Of a stretch of 6,086 bases of DNA, positions 1-6,086 are shown piece by piece; position 1 is the first letter of the stretch; every line of letters starts with the position of its first letter. The notes beneath the pieces are model-generated. The model worked only from the letters and a program-made list of their open reading frames with translations, ran no database searches and was not told where the DNA came from. A program made the translations under genes and the position numbers. This DNA comes from Caldifarciminota bacterium. GTDB lineage: Bacteria; Hydrothermota; Tepidihabitantia; Tepidihabitantales; Tepidihabitantaceae. Location: positions 1-6,086 of the forward strand of contig JAFGQF010000039.1 of NCBI GenBank assembly GCA_016935775.1, written 5' to 3'.

Positions 1-1
1 C

Positions 2-88
2 GGAGGGCTAGCCTAACTGGCAAGGCAGCGGACTTGAAATCCGCCGACCCAGCGATGGGTCTTGGGGGTTCAAATCCCTCGCCCTCCG
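2..88 (+). tRNA. tRNA-Ser(UGA)
   Basis: This is a serine tRNA reading UCA and, by wobble, UCG codons. The full cloverleaf folds by eye. The 7-bp acceptor stem GGAGGGC (2-8) pairs with GCCCTCC (81-87), and G88 is the discriminator base. A 3-bp D stem pairs 11-13 with 24-26. The anticodon stem pairs 28-32 with 40-44 around loop CTTGAAA, placing anticodon TGA at 35-37. The long class II variable arm typical of tRNA-Ser has 6 bp (46-51 with 56-61). The T arm carries loop TTCAAAT (69-75), with one G-U pair in its stem. No CCA is encoded after base 88, so the 3' end must be added by CCA nucleotidyltransferase. It lies 9 bases upstream of a second tRNA-Ser and is probably co-transcribed with it. Its promoter would be outside the window. 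Confidence 0.97.
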
Positions 89-97
89 CTGACCGAT

Positions 98-186
98 GGA
101 GAGGTGGCCGAGTGGTCTAAGGCGACCGCTTGCTAAGCGGTTATACGGGTAATACCGTATCGTGGGTTCAAATCCCACCCTCTCCG
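98..186 (+). tRNA. tRNA-Ser(GCU)
   Basis: This is a serine tRNA for AGC and AGU codons. The acceptor stem GGAGAGG (98-104) pairs with CCTCTCC (179-185), and G186 is the discriminator. The anticodon stem ACCGC (125-129) pairs with GCGGT (137-141) around loop TTGCTAA, giving anticodon GCT at 132-134. A long class II variable arm is present: ATACGG (143-148) pairs with CCGTAT (155-160). The T stem GTGGG (162-166) pairs with CCCAC (174-178) around TTCAAAT. No CCA is encoded; TTT follows the discriminator. It sits directly after tRNA-Ser(UGA). No terminator-like hairpin with a T tract follows before the gltX region, so read-through toward gltX is possible but not shown. Confidence 0.97.
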
Positions 187-198
187 TTTCATCAAGTT

Positions 199-249
199 GC
201 GAATGACGAGTGTCCAGCGAAGTGCGAATGACGAGGGGCGAATGACGAA
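199..249 (+). repeat. Short direct repeat, three copies of GCGAATGACGA
   Basis: Three exact copies of the 11-mer GCGAATGACGA lie at 199-209, 224-234 and 238-248, with unit starts 25 and then 14 bases apart. The first two copies extend to GCGAATGACGAG. The spacing is irregular, so this is neither a CRISPR array nor a regular tandem repeat. It fills part of the noncoding gap between the tRNA-Ser pair and gltX. Read on the other strand it gives TCGTCATTCGC units, whose spurious translation contains VIR-type peptides. I recall similar intergenic repeats from genomes of uncultured bacteria, but I cannot check that here. Function is unknown. Confidence 0.7.
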
Positions 250-263
250 TGCACCGAGCGGGG

Positions 264-280
264 CACGGCCCGGGGTCGTG
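264..280 (+). other. Small hairpin just upstream of the gltX start
   Basis: CACGGCC (264-270) can pair with GGTCGTG (274-280), including one G-U pair, around a 3-base loop. In the transcript this would end 11 bases before the ATG at 292 and cover the G-rich stretch that could act as a weak ribosome binding site. No T tract follows, so it is not a terminator. In DNA this GC-rich such small inverted repeats arise by chance, so a regulatory role is only a possibility. Confidence 0.25.
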
Positions 281-291
281 AGTTGAAACCA

Positions 292-1889
292 ATGGTGAAC
301 CAGAGTGAGAAGGTGCGGGTCCGGGTAGCGCCGTCGCCGACCGGGGCGATGCATCTCGGCCTGGCGCGAACCGCGCTCTACAACTGGCTGTTCTGCCGCG
401 CCCAGGGCGGCCGCTTCGTGCTGCGGATCGATGACACCGACGCCGGGCGCAACCTGGACGAGTCGCTCGAACCGATCCTGCGCGGCTTGCGCTGGCTGGG
501 CATCGAGTGGAACGAGGGCCCGGGAGTCGGCGGACCGCACGCGCCCTACTTCCAGTCGCAGCGGGCCGAGCGGCACGCCGCGGTGGTCGAACTCTTGCTC
601 GAACGCGGGGCTGCCTACCTGGACTACGCGACCGCCGAAGAGACCCGCGCCGAGCGGGAGCAGGCGATTGCCGAGAAGCGGTCCACCCGGTACAGCCGCC
701 GGTGGATGGGCGATACCGAGGCGAGGCGGCGGCAGTTCGAAGCCGAGGGCCGGAAGCCGGTGGTCCGCCTCAGGATGCCCGAGAGCGGGACGCTGGTGCT
801 CGACGACCTGGTCCGCGGCCGGGTGGAGTTCGACTGGTCGCTGGAGCAGGACCACGTCGTGCGCCGGGCCGACGGGTCGTGCCTCTACCACCTGGCCAGC
901 ATCGTCGACGACCACGATATGGACATCAGCCACATCATCCGCGCCGAGGAGCACCTGTCGAACACGCCCCGCCAGGTGTTCATCGCCCGGGCGCTGGGCT
1001 GGGCCCTGCCGAAGTTTTGCCACCTGCCGTACGTCGCCGAGCCGGGCTCGAAGAACAAGCTGAGCAAGCGCAAGCTGGAGCAGTACGCCCGCAACCGGGA
1101 TTTCGCCGAGCTGGTGGCCATCGGGCGCAAGGTCGCGCCGGCGCTGGGACTCGTGCCGGACGCGCCCGCGCTGAACCCGGTGAGCATCGAGTTCTACGAG
1201 CTGACCGGGTTCGTGCCCGCGGCGCTGGTGAACTACCTGGCCTTGCTGGGCTGGGCGCTGGATGACCGCACCGAGCATTTCGAGCGCGACGAACTGGCGC
1301 GGGCATTCACGCTCGACCGGGTGAACCGGGCGCCGGCCAGTTTCGACCCGGGACGGCTGCTGGCGTTCCAGACCCGGCACATGCTCGGGCTGGCGGTTGA
1401 GGCGCGCGTCGAACTGGTGCTGCCGTTCCTGGTCCGCGCCGGGCTTGCCGGCGAACCGGCGGGCGATGCGGAGCGGCACCGGGTGGGAGCGATACTTGAG
1501 GCAGCCGGTGACCGGGTCAAGGTCGGGGCCGACATCCTCGACTACCGCGGCTTTTTCACCTCCGACGACCGGCTCGAGTACGACGAGGCCGCGTTCCGCA
1601 AGCGGTTGCTCAAGCCCGGGGTAGCGGAACTGCTTGCCCGGTTCAGAGAGCGGCTCGCGGCCCAGCAGCGGTTCGACGCTGCGTCGCACGAGGATACGCT
1701 GAACCGGTTTGTCGTAGAGGCGGGAATCAAGGTCGGCGACGTCATCCATGCGTTGCGGGTGGCGGTGACCGGCAAGGCGGTCGGGTTCGGGGTATTTGAG
1801 ACGCTGGCGATACTGGGGCGGGATTCGAGCCTAGCCCGGATTGACCGGGCGCTGGCGATGGCCCGGGAGGCGGGCAGCGAGGATACACG

Positions 1890-1893
<4 letters not shown>
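292..1893 (+). CDS. gltX: Glutamyl-tRNA synthetase
   Basis: This cytoplasmic class I aminoacyl-tRNA synthetase joins glutamate to tRNA-Glu using ATP. The 533-residue product is slightly longer than the common 470-500. The Rossmann-fold catalytic domain opens with APSPTG (13-18) and the HIGH-type motif HLGL (21-24), followed by RIDDTD (45-50). A conserved IIRAEEHLSNTPRQ stretch (215-228) precedes the KMSKS-type motif KLSKR (256-260). The C-terminal half is the helical anticodon-binding region and ends with a conserved TGKAVGFGVFETLAILGR segment (493-510). The Cys/His zinc cluster of E. coli GluRS is absent; that stretch reads DYATAEE (111-117). The phrases YSRRWM and EPGSKNKLSKRKL resemble planctomycete-type GltX as I remember it. 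The start is uncertain: ATG at 292 is preferred, but in-frame TTG at 283 and GTG at 295 are possible and the Shine-Dalgarno is weak (GTGAG, 278-282). The end overlaps glnS by four bases. Confidence 0.96.
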
Positions 1894-3580
<1,687 letters not shown>

Positions 3581-3581
<1 letters not shown>

Positions 3582-3586
3582 GGAGG
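3581..3586 (+). promoter_or_regulatory. Ribosome binding site AGGAGG for the third gene
   Basis: A consensus AGGAGG lies five bases before the ATG at 3592. Its first A is the last base of the glnS TGA stop (3579-3581), so a ribosome finishing glnS stands on this site, which suggests translational coupling. The site decides the start of the downstream gene: an upstream in-frame GTG at 3571 lies inside glnS and has no comparable site. Confidence 0.85.
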
Positions 3587-3591
3587 AGACG

Positions 3592-4224
3592 ATGAGCCTG
3601 TTTGACCAACTGAAGGAATCGCCGGGGATGAAGCTGCTGTGCGGGTTCACGGTCCGGGTCGGCGACCCGGTCGCGGGCTCGCTGGACTATGCCGTTGAGT
3701 CGGCCGCGCTGGAACGAGAGGCGAGCGCGGCCGAGCTCGCGTTGACCGCGGTGCACTTCTACAGCCACGTGCTGGCCCGTTTTCCCCGCACGGAAAGCGC
3801 TCTCGACCGCTACGGGATGGAACTGCGCGAGCTGGTGTCGCAGATTCTCGAGCAGGGTTTGTGGCCGGGCTCGAACTTGCTGCGCTACGCCGGGGTCGAG
3901 CACCGCTGTCGGCTGGTCGATTTCCCTGCGCTCGCGGCCGGGCGTGATGTCGCGGCGGTGCTATACCGGAGCACGCTGGCCGACGACCTCGACCTGGCGC
4001 TGGACGTTCCCGAGAACGTCGGGCACGAAGAGCTGGTCCTGGCCGTGCCGGCGATGTTGCAGGGAGTGAGCCGGCTGCTGTCCGAGCCGGAGCTCGAACT
4101 GCTCGACAAGTCCCTGCGCTACTTCCGGGTCTACGTCGGCGAGGGCGCGGACTACGGCAGCCCGGCCGCGGCCCGGACCCTGGCCAACCGGTCGTTCCGC
4201 GAGGCGGGCGGCGAGGTCGGATAG
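3592..4224 (+). CDS. Hypothetical protein, 210 residues, in the gltX-glnS cluster
   Basis: I do not recognise this protein. It has 210 residues and no signal peptide or membrane segment, so it is probably cytoplasmic. Much of it looks helical: 34-66 is rich in Ala, Leu and Glu, followed by segments near 67-91 and 145-179. More mixed stretches lie near the N-terminus (KLLCGFTVRVGDPVAGSLDY, 14-33) and in the middle (GVEHRCRLVDFPALAAGRDV, 101-120). The acidic stretch DDLDLALDVPENVGHEELVL (131-150) precedes the last helices. There are only two cysteines (17 and 106) and no obvious nucleotide-binding, zinc-binding or catalytic motif. It is very likely a real gene: it has a consensus ribosome binding site, codon use matching its neighbours, a tight 10-base gap after glnS and a terminator soon after. 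The position suggests co-expression with the synthetases but does not prove a role in tRNA charging. Confidence 0.85.
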   Translation: MSLFDQLKESPGMKLLCGFTVRVGDPVAGSLDYAVESAALEREASAAELALTAVHFYSHVLARFPRTESALDRYGMELRELVSQILEQGLWPGSNLLRYAGVEHRCRLVDFPALAAGRDVAAVLYRSTLADDLDLALDVPENVGHEELVLAVPAMLQGVSRLLSEPELELLDKSLRYFRVYVGEGADYGSPAAARTLANRSFREAGGEVG

Positions 4225-4245
4225 CGGCAGAGCCATCGACAAGCC

Positions 4246-4281
4246 GCGGGGCGGGCCAAGAGCCCGCCCCGCATCTTTCTT
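4246..4281 (+). terminator. Rho-independent terminator of the gltX-glnS cluster
   Basis: GCGGGGCGGGC (4246-4256) pairs perfectly with GCCCGCCCCGC (4262-4272), an 11-bp GC-rich stem around the 5-base loop CAAGA. It is followed by the T-rich tail ATCTTTCTT (4273-4281). It lies 21 bases after the stop of the third gene. The stem forms on either strand and could also slow the convergent efflux transcript, but the - strand side has no T tract, so + strand termination is the better-supported use. Confidence 0.88.
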
Positions 4282-4289
4282 GCCCGGGC

Positions 4290-6086
4290 CTAGGACTGCC
4301 TGGCAGCTAGCTTCTTCAGCCGGCGTTTCTCGACGCCTTTCTCGAACGACGTGTAGAGCACCGGGATGAACACCAGGGTCAGGAAGGTCGAGACGATCAT
4401 CCCGCCGATGACCGCCCGGCCCAGCGGCGACCAGAACTCCGAGCCTTCGCCAATCTGGAGCGCCAGCGGCAGCAGGCCGAAGATGGTCGTGAAGGCGGTC
4501 ATCAGGATCGGACGGAGCCGGATGCGACCGGCCTCCTTGACCGCGTCCTCGAGCGCCATCCCCTTGTCGCGGCGGAGCTGGTTGACGAAGTCGACGTAGA
4601 CGATGCCGTTGTTGACGACGATGCCGACCAGTACCAGCACGCCGACGCCGGAGACGATCGAGAGCGTCGTGCCGGTGATGAGCAGTGACCAGAGCACGCC
4701 GATGAGCGCGAAGGGGATGGTGAAGATGATGATGAACGGGTCGCGGAGGCTCTCGAACTGCGACGCCATCACCATGAACACCAGCAGCACGGCGATGAGC
4801 ACCGCGAACGCGAGGTCGCGGAACGACTCCATCATGTCCTCAAACGAGCCGGCGACCTGGATGGTGAAACCCGGCGGGACCGGGATTGCCGATACGGCCG
4901 CGCGCGCGAGCTGGCCGACCCGGCCGGCGGCCTGGCCGATGACATTGGCCTCGACCTTGACGATTCGCTCGGTGTTCTTGTGTTCGATGGCCAGCGGGCT
5001 GGTGCCCGGGTGGTCGGTGACGAGATTCTTGAGCAGCACCGGTCCCATCGGCCCGTTGATGGAGGTACAGAGCACGTCGCAGAGCTCGTCGCGCTGCTCT
5101 TCCTTGAGCCGGAGCAGGATGTCGTATTCCCTGCCGCCGAGCCGGTAACGGGTGGCCGCGTTGCCCGCGAGCTGTGTGCGGAGCGCGCTGCCGACCTGGT
5201 AGGGGGTGAGTCCGAAGAGCGCGGCTTTCTCGCGGTCGATGCGGAGCTGGACTTCCGGGTCGCCGGGCTTGCGGCTGGCCTCGAGGTCGACCACGCCCGG
5301 GATGGTTTCGACGGCCGCGACGACCGCGGCGGTGAGGGAGTCACCCAGCGCCAGGTCGTGGCCGATGATCTCGACCTGGAGCGCGGCTCCGCCGCCCATG
5401 AAGGCGTTCATGCCGCGCTGGCGGCCGGCCCGGACCAGCAACCCGGGAATCGAGTTGGCGAACCGGCGGACGTCGTTCTCGATATCGAGCACCGAGTACT
5501 TCGATTCGTCTTTCATCACCAGGTTGATCTCGGCGGTGTTGGCGCGGGCGCCGCCGAAGATGGCCGAGAAGACGTTGGTCCCGCCGCCGCCCTGCACGAC
5601 CATCGCCTTGAGCTCGGGGCCCCACTTCTCGACGATGTACCGCTCGACTTGCACCACGGCGGAGTCGGTTTTCTCGAGGCTGGTGCCGATCGGCATCTCG
5701 GCATTGATCCGGGTCATCTTGGTGAACTGCTCGGGCATGAACTCGGTGCCGATCAGCGGGATGAGGCCGAGGCTGAGCGCGAGTACCAGCGTTGTCAGGA
5801 TGATGACGGTCTTGCGGTGACCGATACCCCAGCCGACGACCCGCGAGTAGGCCGTTTCGACGCGCTTGAAGCCGCGCTCGGACCAGGCGCGGAACCCGCG
5901 TTCCTGCGCGCCGGCCGGCTTCATCTTCAGGAAGCGGCTGGCGAGCATCGGGATGAGGGTGAGGGCGATGCCGAGCGAGGCGATGAGCGCGAAGATTATG
6001 GCGAAGGCGAGTTCCTTGAAGAAGACCTGGATGATGCCGCGCAGCAGCAGCAGGGGCAGGAAGACGGCGATGGTGGTCAGGGTCGA
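4290..6086 (-). CDS. RND-family multidrug efflux permease, C-terminal part (runs off the window)
   Basis: This inner-membrane, proton-driven transporter of the AcrB-like RND superfamily normally works as a trimer with a periplasmic adaptor and an outer-membrane channel. The reading frame stays open to base 6086, so the first in-frame ATG at 5946-5948 is internal. About 598 of a usual 1000-1050 residues are visible. In visible numbering there is part of TM5 (1-15), TM6 (about 22-48), TM7 (92-112), the second large periplasmic loop (113-424), then TM8 (425-444), TM9 (451-471), TM10 (475-499), TM11 (526-543) and TM12 (558-579), with a basic tail ending ARQS. The loop contains the family-typical GDPEVQLRIDREKAALFGL segment. 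TM10 reads GIVVNN, so AcrB Lys940 aligns with Asn492, while Arg971 and Thr978 are kept (Arg523, Thr530). The TM4 aspartates lie outside the window. Substrate is unknown. The subfamily is most like HAE1; a metal (HME) pump is less likely. It converges on the synthetase cluster. Confidence 0.95.
   Translation of the reverse strand, partial: STLTTIAVFLPLLLLRGIIQVFFKELAFAIIFALIASLGIALTLIPMLASRFLKMKPAGAQERGFRAWSERGFKRVETAYSRVVGWGIGHRKTVIILTTLVLALSLGLIPLIGTEFMPEQFTKMTRINAEMPIGTSLEKTDSAVVQVERYIVEKWGPELKAMVVQGGGGTNVFSAIFGGARANTAEINLVMKDESKYSVLDIENDVRRFANSIPGLLVRAGRQRGMNAFMGGGAALQVEIIGHDLALGDSLTAAVVAAVETIPGVVDLEASRKPGDPEVQLRIDREKAALFGLTPYQVGSALRTQLAGNAATRYRLGGREYDILLRLKEEQRDELCDVLCTSINGPMGPVLLKNLVTDHPGTSPLAIEHKNTERIVKVEANVIGQAAGRVGQLARAAVSAIPVPPGFTIQVAGSFEDMMESFRDLAFAVLIAVLLVFMVMASQFESLRDPFIIIFTIPFALIGVLWSLLITGTTLSIVSGVGVLVLVGIVVNNGIVYVDFVNQLRRDKGMALEDAVKEAGRIRLRPILMTAFTTIFGLLPLALQIGEGSEFWSPLGRAVIGGMIVSTFLTLVFIPVLYTSFEKGVEKRRLKKLAARQS

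Noticed and set aside
199..249. CRISPR-like array
   Set aside because: The units are only 11-12 bases with unequal spacers of 14 and 3 bases and no cas genes nearby.
187..291. Promoter for gltX in the spacer
   Set aside because: I found no convincing -35/-10 pair with proper spacing; transcription may come from upstream of the tRNAs, or the promoter may not follow the standard consensus.
8..292. 94-residue open frame on the - strand across the tRNA pair
   Set aside because: It is the antisense of two well-folded tRNA genes plus the repeat region; the ERVGFEPTIR-type peptide is a common artefact of translating tRNA-Ser antisense.
133..1749. 538-residue open frame on the - strand
   Set aside because: It is codon-for-codon antisense to gltX and open only because gltX avoids TTA, CTA and TCA there. 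The product is Arg/Pro/Val-rich with no recognisable domain.
4290..5948. Complete 552-residue membrane protein starting at the ATG at 5946-5948
   Set aside because: The frame continues without a stop to the window edge and encodes TM5-TM6 RND sequence upstream of that ATG, so it is an internal methionine.

Overview
The window is a compact, high-GC stretch of bacterial chromosome carrying mainly translation genes. Codon use is strongly GC-biased, for example glnS contains no TTA, CTA or TCA codons. Both tRNA genes lack an encoded 3' CCA. A short direct repeat built on GCGAATGACGA, of a kind I associate with uncultured high-GC bacterial lineages, lies before gltX. The GltX sequence reminds me of the planctomycete-type enzyme, but that is recollection, so the lineage (Planctomycetota, WOR-3-like or another candidate phylum) stays open.

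Layout. Bases 2-186 hold two adjacent serine tRNA genes, tRNA-Ser(UGA) and tRNA-Ser(GCU), 9 bases apart on the + strand. A spacer of about 105 bases follows, with the three-copy repeat and a small hairpin just before the gltX start. From 292 to 4224 there is a tight three-gene + strand cluster: gltX (glutamyl-tRNA synthetase), glnS (glutaminyl-tRNA synthetase, overlapping gltX by ATGA) and a 210-residue protein I do not recognise. The last gene starts 10 bases after glnS, and its Shine-Dalgarno begins on the last base of the glnS stop codon. A strong GC hairpin followed by a T-rich tail at 4246-4281 closes the cluster. Convergent to it on the - strand is the C-terminal part, about 598 residues, of an RND-family multidrug efflux permease whose N-terminal half lies beyond the right edge.

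How the genes work together. gltX and glnS make glutamyl- and glutaminyl-tRNA directly, so the organism probably need not rely on the transamidation route for Gln-tRNA. The tRNAs, gltX and glnS form a translation-supply locus. The third gene is likely co-expressed with them, but its sequence gives no functional clue. The efflux gene is a separate transcription unit. I see no mobile element, CRISPR array, defence system or clearly novel system; the items most worth a second look are the unknown third gene, the direct gltX-glnS coupling and the intergenic repeat.
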